Of a stretch of DNA of 33,492 bases, positions 8,360 to 15,508 are shown in pieces (position 1 is the first letter of the stretch; the number at the start of each line of letters is the position of its first letter). The position numbers and the translations under genes were made by a program. The stretch is from Zoogloea sp. (GTDB taxonomy: Bacteria; Pseudomonadota; Gammaproteobacteria; Burkholderiales; Rhodocyclaceae). The DNA is taken from NCBI GenBank assembly GCA_017309145.1, contig JAFLDU010000017.1, positions 1 through 33,492 of the forward strand, in the 5' to 3' direction. The notes beneath the pieces are model-generated. The model made no database searches. It was given only the letters and a program-made list of their open reading frames with translations, and was not told the DNA's origin.

Positions 8360-9949
8360 TCAGAACTGGAGGAAAACCGATCCAACGATCGCGTTTTCCT
8401 TGTAATCGGCGGATCCAGAACCCTGGCTATTCCGGAGCATCAAGGATGCGTTCAGCTTCCTGGAGAAAGTAGTGGTAAGGCCAGTGCTGACCATCCGGGT
8501 ACGGGTACTGACGTGCGGAACTGTCGCAGTTGGATCCTCTCGAGTGCTGCGTGTAGCACTCAAAGCCAGGGTGGCAGAGGTGGCGGGAGTGAGCTGATGA
8601 TTGGCGGAGATTGATGCACCCAAATCCTTTACCGTTGCACCCGAAGATAAATCCCCAGTCAAAGCAAACCTCCGATCGACCAATGACGTTCTTTCCGAGC
8701 GATAGGTCATCAGGGACAGCGAATTGCGCGCCCCGGAAAAGTTCATACCGAGTTGCACACGACGATCCAGAAACAGGCCGTTGGTCAGGACCGCCTGAGC
8801 GCCCACCACTGGATTGCCGACACCAGGCGCCTGAGTGGCGATCAGATTCCGCACGAAGCTGTCACGCGCATTGACGTCAGGATACTGGGCCGCATACTGC
8901 AGCATCAACAGATCATAAAGCGTCACACCGCTGAACAGTGACTGGCTGATTGAGCTGACGTCCTTGGAAAAACTGAAACGGAAGGAAGAGTGGGCCTGGC
9001 GGTTCTCCGCCGAGATCAAATACCCGGGACCAAAGAAACGGTCCTCAAACGTCGCCCCAACACGCGTGATAGGTGAAGGCGTCCAGTCAAGGCCAATGCC
9101 ACTGATGAAATTGCGAGTAGTGTCAATGCTGTTCAGGTTGTTGGCTTCAGAGCCTGCGATCAGACGTAGCTGAAGCTGAGGATCGATACTCACAATACCA
9201 GTGAAGCGGGCACTTTGCTGCTTGGTATCCCGCAGACTCTGAGAACTGACCTGGGAATCACTAAAGCTGAATGCCCAGCCGAGTCGGCCAGTCACCCTGG
9301 GGTCCGTCGCAGACGCAGTCCAGACCTGCCTGACAGAGCGGCCGACAGTGGCGCTGTCGGTTTCCGTCATATCGGAGGTGTAGCGCAGCTCCATGGTTCC
9401 GGAATCACTGAAGCGCCCCACCACATAAGGCGAAACATTGAAGTTTCGAACCTCCGCCTGGTTGCTTGTGCCGGTGACCTGGTCCGCGGGGCGCGGCCCC
9501 AGCACCGACACGAGCTGTCGGGAAATCGAGCTTTTTACATCGATGAATGCCTGCTTCTCGAGTACCTCGAGCTTACCGGCACCTAACAACGAAAGCGTGT
9601 TCTGGTTCCGGGAGCTGTCATTGGCATACAAGCTCGAATTGACCCCAACATTCAACGCCCCCTGCAGACGGCCACCGCGCGCCTCCATGCGCAAGGAAGG
9701 GGAAATCAAAGTGATCCAGTCACTCTCCGATTTACCACTTCCACTGCTCTGACCTCCGGTCGCACCGTTCAATCCAACGTTATCAGTGACCGTCTCGGTC
9801 AGCCGCACGGAGGGGACTACACGGAAGGCCTGTTCCTGCGCGAACGCCTGACCGCAACCAATACCGAGCGGCAAACCGATCGGGAGGAGAATAGCGACCG
9901 TGCGCCAACGACCAGCGGTTCGGATCGAGCCCGACGGACGGATCTTCAT
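8360..9949 (-). CDS. PEP-CTERM system-associated outer-membrane beta-barrel protein
   Basis: Predicted outer-membrane protein of 529 aa, matching the XrtA-locus family once annotated as hypothetical (TIGR03016 type). It has a signal peptide with a hydrophobic core (AILLPIGLPLGIG) and a likely cleavage after AFA-Q near residue 37. The mature part is rich in alternating polar/aromatic strands and ends in FLQF, a terminal-Phe beta signal as used for BAM-dependent insertion. It could be the outer-membrane pore or anchor for the polysaccharide, in the style of GfcD/PgaA-type proteins, but this is inferred. The ATG (9947-9949) overlaps the kinase stop as ATGA, and its AAAGGAAA ribosome site lies inside the last kinase codons. 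By eye, two 60-base lines inside the gene are 53-57% GC, below its neighbours. Confidence 0.88.
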   Translation of the reverse strand: MKIRPSGSIRTAGRWRTVAILLPIGLPLGIGCGQAFAQEQAFRVVPSVRLTETVTDNVGLNGATGGQSSGSGKSESDWITLISPSLRMEARGGRLQGALNVGVNSSLYANDSSRNQNTLSLLGAGKLEVLEKQAFIDVKSSISRQLVSVLGPRPADQVTGTSNQAEVRNFNVSPYVVGRFSDSGTMELRYTSDMTETDSATVGRSVRQVWTASATDPRVTGRLGWAFSFSDSQVSSQSLRDTKQQSARFTGIVSIDPQLQLRLIAGSEANNLNSIDTTRNFISGIGLDWTPSPITRVGATFEDRFFGPGYLISAENRQAHSSFRFSFSKDVSSISQSLFSGVTLYDLLMLQYAAQYPDVNARDSFVRNLIATQAPGVGNPVVGAQAVLTNGLFLDRRVQLGMNFSGARNSLSLMTYRSERTSLVDRRFALTGDLSSGATVKDLGASISANHQLTPATSATLALSATRSTREDPTATVPHVSTRTRMVSTGLTTTFSRKLNASLMLRNSQGSGSADYKENAIVGSVFLQF

Positions 9950-10968
9950 TGATTTTCCTTTGGCGCGTGTCCGTAACCGTAACCATAGCCATAGCCGTAG
10001 CCATAACCGTAGGAGCCCGTGGAAGCATGCTGTGACTTATTCAGCAGCATCAACTTCACCGGGCAGGTCTCGATCGTCGACAGGGCCTGCTTGACCGCCG
10101 CCTGCGCAGTCTTGTTGGATTCGACAACCATCACGATCTGCCCCATATGGGTGGCCAGAACGCGGGACTCGGTGGTCACCAGCAGCGGAGGCGAATCAAA
10201 CACGATGATCCGGTCGGAATAGCGCTCGGCCAGTTCGGCCAGCAGTGCGTTCATGGCATCACTGGCCAGCAGTTCGGTCGCCCGCGGGTGCGGAGTTCCT
10301 GCGGGCAGGAGGCTCAGCTTCTCGATATTGGTTTTCAGCAGCACGTCACCGAGTTGCATGTCATTCGAGGTCAATACGTCCATGAGGCCCTTGCGCGGAG
10401 GCAGGCCGAGGATGTTGAGGACCGAGGGACGCGACACGTCGGCATCGATCAGCAGCACCGTGTGGTCCAGTTCCATGGCCATGCTGATGGCGAGGTTGAT
10501 CGAGCTGAAGCTCTTGCCCTCCCCCGGGAGGGAACTGGTGACCATGATCAGATTGGCATTTTTGACCTCTGCCGCCCCCTTACCCTGGACATTTCGGAGC
10601 AAGGGCCGCTTGATGATCCGGAATTCATCGCCGATCAGGGAGCGCGGTGCGTTGGGCGTGACGATGCCCACTGAGTGCAGGCGCTCCAGGTCTATCTCCA
10701 CGGAGCGATCGCCAGTCGGGGGCCGTACCGGCCGGGGCTCCGACTTTTCGGGCGCTGGGGCCTTTGCTGCCACGGCCTTCTCCACTGCTGCCGTATCCGC
10801 GGTCACCGCGGCTGACGGAGCCGATACATCCGCGACGGGTGCGGGCGTGGGTGCGGAATCAGGAAACGCCGACGCCTTCTGAGCCTCGTCGGTCTCGGCG
10901 GGCACACTTGCACCAGTTACGCGCTGAAGCTGCTCGAGCCGTTCTACCGCTTTTTCAATAATGCTCAT
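9946..10968 (-). CDS. XrtA-associated tyrosine-protein kinase (BY-kinase)
   Basis: Cytoplasmic bacterial tyrosine kinase, the CpsD/Wzc-C-terminal type, 340 aa (TIGR03018 type). The start at 10968 (MSIIEKAVERLEQL) is chosen over upstream in-frame ATGs because GGGGAAG precedes it at good spacing and the family begins this way. After a Pro/Ala-rich linker (about 30-90) come Walker A (SSLPGEGKS, 145-153), Walker A' (LLIDADVSRP, 172-181) and Walker B (IIVFDSPP, 254-261). The C-terminus carries seven consecutive Tyr-Gly pairs (residues 320-333), the presumed autophosphorylation cluster. It should cycle phosphorylation with the chain-length determinant encoded just upstream to control polymer length and export. 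Its final codons hold the ribosome site for the next gene. Confidence 0.95.
   Translation of the reverse strand: MSIIEKAVERLEQLQRVTGASVPAETDEAQKASAFPDSAPTPAPVADVSAPSAAVTADTAAVEKAVAAKAPAPEKSEPRPVRPPTGDRSVEIDLERLHSVGIVTPNAPRSLIGDEFRIIKRPLLRNVQGKGAAEVKNANLIMVTSSLPGEGKSFSSINLAISMAMELDHTVLLIDADVSRPSVLNILGLPPRKGLMDVLTSNDMQLGDVLLKTNIEKLSLLPAGTPHPRATELLASDAMNALLAELAERYSDRIIVFDSPPLLVTTESRVLATHMGQIVMVVESNKTAQAAVKQALSTIETCPVKLMLLNKSQHASTGSYGYGYGYGYGYGYGHAPKENQ
9970..10011 (-). repeat. Hexanucleotide tandem repeat encoding (Tyr-Gly)7
   Basis: Seven in-frame copies of a TAY-GGN hexanucleotide encode the kinase tail. Tyr codons alternate TAC/TAT and Gly codons vary among GGT, GGC and GGA, so copies are not identical at DNA level. 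Length change here would alter the number of phosphorylatable tyrosines by whole units without a frameshift. Confidence 0.95.
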
Positions 10969-10979
10969 GTTCTTCCCCA

Positions 10980-12539
10980 TCAAGCCATTCTGGCCAGCAT
11001 CAACCACAAGGTCATGGCGCCAAACAAGCCTATCAACGCTCCCAGGCAACCCAGGAAGGCAATCTTGCCACGACGGATGCTGCGCATGCGGTCATGGTCA
11101 GACAACAGACTGACCGAGCCCAGCACCGCAAGGCCCGTCACCTCGCGAAGCACATTGACATCCGAGAAGGTCGGCCGGACCTGACTGATCAGGAAGCTGA
11201 TCGCAGTACCCAGGAGCAGTGCCGCCATGCCTGCCGCCGGCATCAGGAGCAAGCGATTGGGCGCGGCCGGCTTGCTCGGAACCGTCGGCGGGTCGATCAG
11301 GCGGAAATCGGCAACCCCGGAGGTGGCTCCCATCTCGACGGCCATCGAGGCCGACTCACGCCGGGAAACCAGCTGATCGTAGTTGCGCTTGTTCACATCG
11401 TAGTCCCGGTTCAGCTGGGCAAACTCGGCTTCAATCTGCGGAAGCATTCTCGATGCAGCATTCAGGGTCTGGACACGGCTCTCGTATTCGGTCACCCGTG
11501 CCTTGAGGGAAGCCACACTGGCCTCAGCCTCCGCCAGAGACATCTTCAACTGCTGGAAGACGGGGTTGGAGCCGAGCGACGCACTGCTCGATGCGGGCGC
11601 GAGCTTCTTCCTGGCCTGCATTTCCTGAAGTTTCTGAGCCTCCAGCTGCGCGATCATCTTGCGTGCGCCGACCACATCGGGATGCTGTTCGGTGAAGCGC
11701 TGGAGCAGCCCGTCCAAGGCCTTCTTCTGTACCTCGATGCGGCCATCCAGTTCAGGCATGGACACAGTCGACAGCACCGCACTACTGGGATTGTCGGGAA
11801 GCAGCACGGGCTCCTCGCCGACGAGCTGGCGCTTGAGCGTATCCCGGGCGTTCTCCGCCTCGCGAAGCGCCAGGCGCGCCTGTCCGAGTTGCTCACTCGC
11901 ATCGGTCATCTTGGCGAAATAATCGCGACCACCAGAGCCCACCGTGGACAGATTGCGCAGCTTGAACTCTTTGAGGCGATTCTCAGCCTCTTCCAGCTTC
12001 TGCTCGTACGACTTGATCTGTTCTTCAATGAACTTGCGCGCCGTGTCGGAGTCCTTGCGCTTGTCACCCAGACCAGACTCCACGAACATCGAAACCAGCG
12101 ACTGCACGACGCGCTTGGCGCGCTCCGCATCCGTGTCGGTGTAAGCCAGCGTATAGAGGTTGTCACGACCGGCGACACGGATCTCAAGTGCCTTGGTGAC
12201 GCTGGCGATCAGCGCTTCGCGTTCTTCCTTGGTCTTGACCGTCAGATCCAGGTCGGCCATCCGGATGAGCTTCTCGACATTCGGCCGGCTGATCAGAGTG
12301 CGGCTCAGGATACTGATCTGCTGATCTACGTTAGGCTGCACCGCGAGGCCGGACATGAGCGGCTTGAGAATTGACTGGGTATCCACATAAACCCGCGCGG
12401 ACGACTCATAGCGGTCAGGCAGCAGATACACCGTCGCGGCAGCAATCGGACCCACAATCCAGGCGGCGGCCAGACCCCACCAGCGATAGAGCCACATGCC
12501 GCGGAGGATCACCGACAGCTGTCTTAGTATGTCTTCCAT
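10980..12539 (-). CDS. XrtA system polysaccharide chain-length determinant (Wzz/GumC-like)
   Basis: Inner-membrane polysaccharide co-polymerase of 519 aa, PEP-CTERM-associated family (TIGR03007 type). There is an N-terminal transmembrane helix at about residues 20-38, followed by the Wzz domain (DRYESSARVYVDTQSILKPLMSG). A long periplasmic coiled-coil region spans about 165-395. Second and third helices lie near 428-448 (MPAAGMAALLLGTAISFL) and about 492-515. It lacks a kinase domain, which is supplied in trans by the tyrosine kinase encoded immediately downstream, as in Gram-positive CpsC/CpsD and the GumC type. It is expected to bridge the polymerase and the outer-membrane exporter and to set chain length. 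The stop (TGA) sits 12 bases before the chosen kinase start. Confidence 0.94.
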   Translation of the reverse strand: MEDILRQLSVILRGMWLYRWWGLAAAWIVGPIAAATVYLLPDRYESSARVYVDTQSILKPLMSGLAVQPNVDQQISILSRTLISRPNVEKLIRMADLDLTVKTKEEREALIASVTKALEIRVAGRDNLYTLAYTDTDAERAKRVVQSLVSMFVESGLGDKRKDSDTARKFIEEQIKSYEQKLEEAENRLKEFKLRNLSTVGSGGRDYFAKMTDASEQLGQARLALREAENARDTLKRQLVGEEPVLLPDNPSSAVLSTVSMPELDGRIEVQKKALDGLLQRFTEQHPDVVGARKMIAQLEAQKLQEMQARKKLAPASSSASLGSNPVFQQLKMSLAEAEASVASLKARVTEYESRVQTLNAASRMLPQIEAEFAQLNRDYDVNKRNYDQLVSRRESASMAVEMGATSGVADFRLIDPPTVPSKPAAPNRLLLMPAAGMAALLLGTAISFLISQVRPTFSDVNVLREVTGLAVLGSVSLLSDHDRMRSIRRGKIAFLGCLGALIGLFGAMTLWLMLARMA

Positions 12540-12550
12540 TGGGAGATTCC

Positions 12551-12578
12551 AAAAGCGCCCCCCCGGCCCGTGCCGGGG
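12551..12578 (-). terminator. Hairpin between export lipoprotein and chain-length genes; possible attenuator
   Basis: On the minus strand CCCCGGC-ACGG-GCCGGGG (plus 12561-12578) forms a perfect seven-pair GC stem with a four-base loop, followed by GGGCGC and TTTT at 12551-12554. The T-run is short and displaced, so this may be a partial terminator or an mRNA-stabilising hairpin that raises the exporter-to-Wzz ratio. The function is inferred. Confidence 0.45.
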
Positions 12579-12603
12579 AGGATGTCATGAGAGGAATTGC
12601 AGA

Positions 12604-13212
12604 TCAGAACCAGCTTTGCGGAATGATCAGGACGTCACCCGGCTTCAGTTCGACGTTCGCGGAGACATCGCCGCGTTTGATCAGGTCGCGCAGCCGGACC
12701 GAGTACTGCTTGCTGCCCTCGGGCGTCAGACGCAGCAGGCTAGCCTTGTTGCCATCAGCGAAATCGGTGATACCGCCGACCGCGATCATCAGGTCGAGCA
12801 GGGTCATGTTCTGCTTGAAGGGCAGCGTCATCGGCTTGCTGGCTTCGCCCACGACACGGATCTGCTCGGAATAGGGACCGACGAAGCCGGTCACGATGAC
12901 CGTCACGACCGGATCACGGATGTACTTAGCGAGCGCCTTCTCGATTTCTCTGGCGAGCGTGCTGGAGTCACGCCCCGCGGCCGGCAGGTCTTCAACCAGC
13001 GGGGTGGTAATCTTGCCGTCCGGGCGGACCGGAACGGACATGGACAACTCGGGGTTGCGCCACACCACGATATTGATGTTGTCGCCAGGCCCTACCAGGT
13101 AGTTGTATTCAGTATTTGCAGCGGACACCGGCGCTGGAGGATAGGGTGTCGCACAACCCGTCAGGCCCGCCGCCATGCCGGCCAGGGCACTCATCGCCAA
13201 GAAACGTTTCAT
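12604..13212 (-). CDS. XrtA-associated polysaccharide export lipoprotein (Wza-like)
   Basis: Outer-membrane polysaccharide export protein, 202 aa (TIGR03027 type). A lipoprotein signal ends in LTGC with the lipidated Cys at residue 20. The Poly_export domain follows (YLVGPGDNINIVVWRNPELS, with the typical VRPDGKITTPLVEDL), then a SLBB-like region from about 115 (IRVVGEASKP...) ending in LKPGDVLIIPQSWF. It is shorter than E. coli Wza (about 380 aa) and lacks the C-terminal helix that forms the Wza outer-membrane pore, so export through the outer membrane probably needs a partner such as the beta-barrel protein of this locus. It is the first gene of the operon, with a strong GAGGGGAAG ribosome site and 185 bases of non-coding DNA upstream. 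Confidence 0.93.
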   Translation of the reverse strand: MKRFLAMSALAGMAAGLTGCATPYPPAPVSAANTEYNYLVGPGDNINIVVWRNPELSMSVPVRPDGKITTPLVEDLPAAGRDSSTLAREIEKALAKYIRDPVVTVIVTGFVGPYSEQIRVVGEASKPMTLPFKQNMTLLDLMIAVGGITDFADGNKASLLRLTPEGSKQYSVRLRDLIKRGDVSANVELKPGDVLIIPQSWF

Positions 13213-13252
13213 ATGCTACTTCCCCTCAATTAAGCCGGACTTCAGCCTTTTG

Positions 13253-13258
13253 ATGATA
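13253..13258 (-). promoter_or_regulatory. Candidate -10 box for the exopolysaccharide operon
   Basis: TATCAT on the minus strand, five of six matches to TATAAT, lies about 40 bases upstream of the Wza-like start. No TTGACA-like -35 is found at 16-18 bases; that space is occupied by a palindrome, as would fit an activator-dependent or operator-controlled promoter. Prediction by eye only. Confidence 0.3.
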
Positions 13259-13274
13259 ACAAGCGGATATTACG

Positions 13275-13293
13275 GGAGGCCTTGAAGACCTCC
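13275..13293. promoter_or_regulatory. 19-bp imperfect palindrome, candidate operator
   Basis: GGAGGcCTTgAAGaCCTCC is an inverted repeat with arms GGAGG/CCTCC and CTT/AAG, interrupted at one position per arm and at the centre. It is not followed by a T-run in either direction, so it is a poor terminator. It overlaps the -35 position of the candidate promoter for the exopolysaccharide operon. The binding protein is unknown. Confidence 0.4.
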
Positions 13294-13317
13294 GGAGAAA
13301 AACATCACGCCCCCATG

Positions 13318-13338
13318 AAAAGGGCACATGCGCATGCC
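13318..13338 (-). terminator. Weak terminator-like hairpin after the DUF1302-like gene
   Basis: Minus-strand GGCATGCGCATGTGCC (plus 13323-13338) can form a four-pair stem extended by two G-U pairs around a CGCA loop, followed by C and TTTT (13318-13321). It lies about 60 bases beyond the stop at 13398. The stem is weak, so read-through into the exopolysaccharide operon is possible. Confidence 0.3.
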
Positions 13339-13397
13339 ATCCTGCCTGCCTCCCCGGGTACCAAACAACTGCCGGACGGGGCAGGAGTCACATCCGC

Positions 13398-14693
13398 TCA
13401 GAAGGACCAACGGGCTTCGGTGTATACACGGTCACTGTCGTCATAGCGACCAAAGAGCCCGTTCTGCTTCCCACCGAACACATCAACACCGAAAGTCACC
13501 TTGAGGTTCTTTCCCGCCGCCCACTTGAGTTTGGGGCGGAACATGTAGTCCGTGCGATTGAGCATGGACACAAACAGGGCCTCCGTCTCCCAGCCGCTGG
13601 TAATCCGTGTTCCGAGCAGGATGCTGGCGCCCCCCTCGGTGCGCTCGACCCCGGTGGCAGGTTCATGATTTGCGGCACGGCGCGCAAAATATTGAACATT
13701 GATTCTGCCATCGTCGAATGCCGGGATATCGACACCCACCACGTAATCGAGCGTATCCTGGCCAACAAGCCCGTTGGGCGCCGTCGGATTGGCTGTCAGG
13801 AACTGCCGCCCACGGGTGTGGACGAGCTCACCCTTGAGGACGAACTCACCGAAGTCCTTGGCGAAAGTGCCCCCCATCTGGGAAATCCGGTCATGGCGGG
13901 GCTGAAATTCATTGGGCCCGACCACATAAAAGGTCTGCGCCACATCCATGCTCCGGTAGTAGAAACCAGAGATATCCCACCCGCCGATCAGGCGCGACAC
14001 CCTCCCCCCCCAGTTGGCATTCCCGACAGACGCATCCGGCTTGACCTCGCCACGGACCGTGGCGCCGCGGGGCAGCGGATAGAACTCGGCGCCGGGCTTG
14101 CCGATACGGTCATAGCTGGGCACCGGGATCCAGACCAGTTCGGCATGGGTCTCACCAAAGTAATACTCGGCCCGGGCTGCCCACTGAGGAATGCGGAGCT
14201 GCTCGAACTCAGGCAGATAGAAGGTCCGGAGGTCGCGTGCCGAGACCACGTCGGCAAAGAACAGGCCGACCATCTCACCCCACACGATATGCTGGCGACC
14301 GACCCGGAAGTCCACATCACCGGCCGAGAAGTCCAGGTAGGTCTCACGAAGGTCGAACTGGTACTGCTGGTCGCGCCGGACCGCATCCGGGTAGAAGCCG
14401 TTGTCGATGGCGAAGACCCCATCGGCGTCTGCACGACCGGAAATCTTCCACTTCAGGCCTGACTGGCCACCCTGCGCGGAGACCTCGGCTCGCGCCCTGG
14501 CCATGGACCAGTGGTCCTTGCCGGCATAGGTCCGGGCCACGTCGAACTGAAGGGTGGTGGCGGTCCGGGTCTTGCCGCCGGAATCGAGCTCCAGGTCGAG
14601 ATCAAGATCATCTGCCGCTGTGGCGGACCCCGCGGCCAGCATGGCGGCCAGAGTGATTGAAATGGCCGAAGGCTTCGATCTGAAGAAACGCAT
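13398..14693 (-). CDS. DUF1302-like outer-membrane beta-barrel protein
   Basis: Predicted outer-membrane barrel of 431 aa. The start at 14693 (MRFFRSKPSAISITL) is preferred over an upstream in-frame start because AGAGGAATTC precedes it and it opens a standard signal peptide, cleaved after SATA-A near residue 27. The mature N-terminus has a short LDLDLELD repeat. The segment VGRQHIVWGEMVGLFFADVV then ARDLRTFYLPEFEQLRIPQW is the recognisable core of the DUF1302 family, whose members occur beside RND/MmpL or ABC lipid-export genes. The C-terminus ends VYTEARWSF with a terminal Phe, as in BAM substrates. It lies 26 bases downstream of the ABC ATPase gene, so the two are probably co-transcribed. 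The substrate is unknown; lipid or hydrophobic-compound transport is a guess from context. Confidence 0.82.
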   Translation of the reverse strand: MRFFRSKPSAISITLAAMLAAGSATAADDLDLDLELDSGGKTRTATTLQFDVARTYAGKDHWSMARARAEVSAQGGQSGLKWKISGRADADGVFAIDNGFYPDAVRRDQQYQFDLRETYLDFSAGDVDFRVGRQHIVWGEMVGLFFADVVSARDLRTFYLPEFEQLRIPQWAARAEYYFGETHAELVWIPVPSYDRIGKPGAEFYPLPRGATVRGEVKPDASVGNANWGGRVSRLIGGWDISGFYYRSMDVAQTFYVVGPNEFQPRHDRISQMGGTFAKDFGEFVLKGELVHTRGRQFLTANPTAPNGLVGQDTLDYVVGVDIPAFDDGRINVQYFARRAANHEPATGVERTEGGASILLGTRITSGWETEALFVSMLNRTDYMFRPKLKWAAGKNLKVTFGVDVFGGKQNGLFGRYDDSDRVYTEARWSF

Positions 14694-14719
14694 GAATTCC
14701 TCTTGAATGGGAAGGCAAA

Positions 14720-15466
14720 TCAAATATCGGGGTCGTCCTCGGGCTTGCGCCGATCCTGCACGAAGATCCAGCTCCCCTCGCGCTTGAGACCCAGCGCGGT
14801 GATCTGGCCGTCTTCCATGCGCACCAGCCGATCCGCCCGATTCATGACGCGTTTGTCATGAGTCGAGAAGACAAAGGTGGTTCCTGAGTCCTGGTTGATG
14901 TCACGCATCAGGTTGAGGATACTCTCACCGGTGCGGCGATCGAGGTTGGCGGTGGGCTCGTCGGCCAGCACAATCCGGGAGTGGGTCACCAGGGCCCGGG
15001 CGATCGCCACCCGCTGGCGCTGCCCGCCGGAAAGCTGGTTGGGGCGGTGATGGGCATACTTGGCAAGGCCGACCATAGACAGGTAGTGCTCGACCCGCTC
15101 GCTGCGCTCCGCCTTGCTGAGCTCGGGAATCTGCAACAGAGGGTATTCGACGTTCTCATGGGCCGACAGCACCGGCAGCAGATTGAAGGTCTGAAAGATG
15201 AAACCGATAGTACGCGCCCGCAGATCGGCCAGATCGTCGGGTGTTTGCCCGGAGACATCCTTGCCTGCCACCTCAACGCGCCCCTTGCTTGGCGTATCGA
15301 TGCACCCCATGATATTGAGCAGCGTCGATTTGCCACTGCCGGAGGGCCCGGCAATCGCCATGAAGACGCCCTCTTCAACCGTCAGAGACACCCCCTCCAG
15401 AGCTGTCACATCTTGCTCGCCGAGGCGGTAGACCTTGCTTAAATCTTCAACACGAATGATCGGCAT
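14720..15466 (-). CDS. ABC transporter ATP-binding protein (LolD/MacB type)
   Basis: Cytoplasmic ATPase subunit of 248 aa in the LolD/MacB/FtsE branch. Walker A is GPSGSGKST (40-48), the Q-loop lies in FIFQTFNLLPVLSAHENVEYPL, the signature is LSGGQ (145-149), Walker B is IVLADE (165-170) and the H-loop His is 203 (STHD). About 25 residues extend beyond the usual LolD end. Such proteins drive mechanotransmission by FtsX/LolE-fold permeases without a substrate passing the inner membrane. No permease is encoded next to it: downstream is the DUF1302-like barrel and upstream, divergently, the LolA-like protein. The ATG (15464-15466) has no clear Shine-Dalgarno. Likely partners are an unlinked permease; lipoprotein or lipid trafficking to the outer membrane is inferred. 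Confidence 0.9.
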   Translation of the reverse strand: MPIIRVEDLSKVYRLGEQDVTALEGVSLTVEEGVFMAIAGPSGSGKSTLLNIMGCIDTPSKGRVEVAGKDVSGQTPDDLADLRARTIGFIFQTFNLLPVLSAHENVEYPLLQIPELSKAERSERVEHYLSMVGLAKYAHHRPNQLSGGQRQRVAIARALVTHSRIVLADEPTANLDRRTGESILNLMRDINQDSGTTFVFSTHDKRVMNRADRLVRMEDGQITALGLKREGSWIFVQDRRKPEDDPDI

Positions 15467-15508
15467 GTGCGCTCTGAACTATGTTGTTTGCTTTCCAAGG
15501 ATAACACC

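Noticed and set aside
7259..8614. Plus-strand open frame of 451 codons
   Set aside because: Antisense to the XrtA ATPase, which has intact Walker motifs; no domain recognised in the antisense reading.
10969..11049. Longer start for the tyrosine kinase at 11049 or 10980
   Set aside because: The added residues overlap the chain-length determinant gene and do not resemble the family N-terminus; the best ribosome site serves the ATG at 10968.
13213..13397. Sigma-54 promoter for the exopolysaccharide operon
   Set aside because: The closest match, TGGCATGCGCATGTGC on the minus strand near 13324-13339, has 11 rather than 10 bases between the GG and GC elements.
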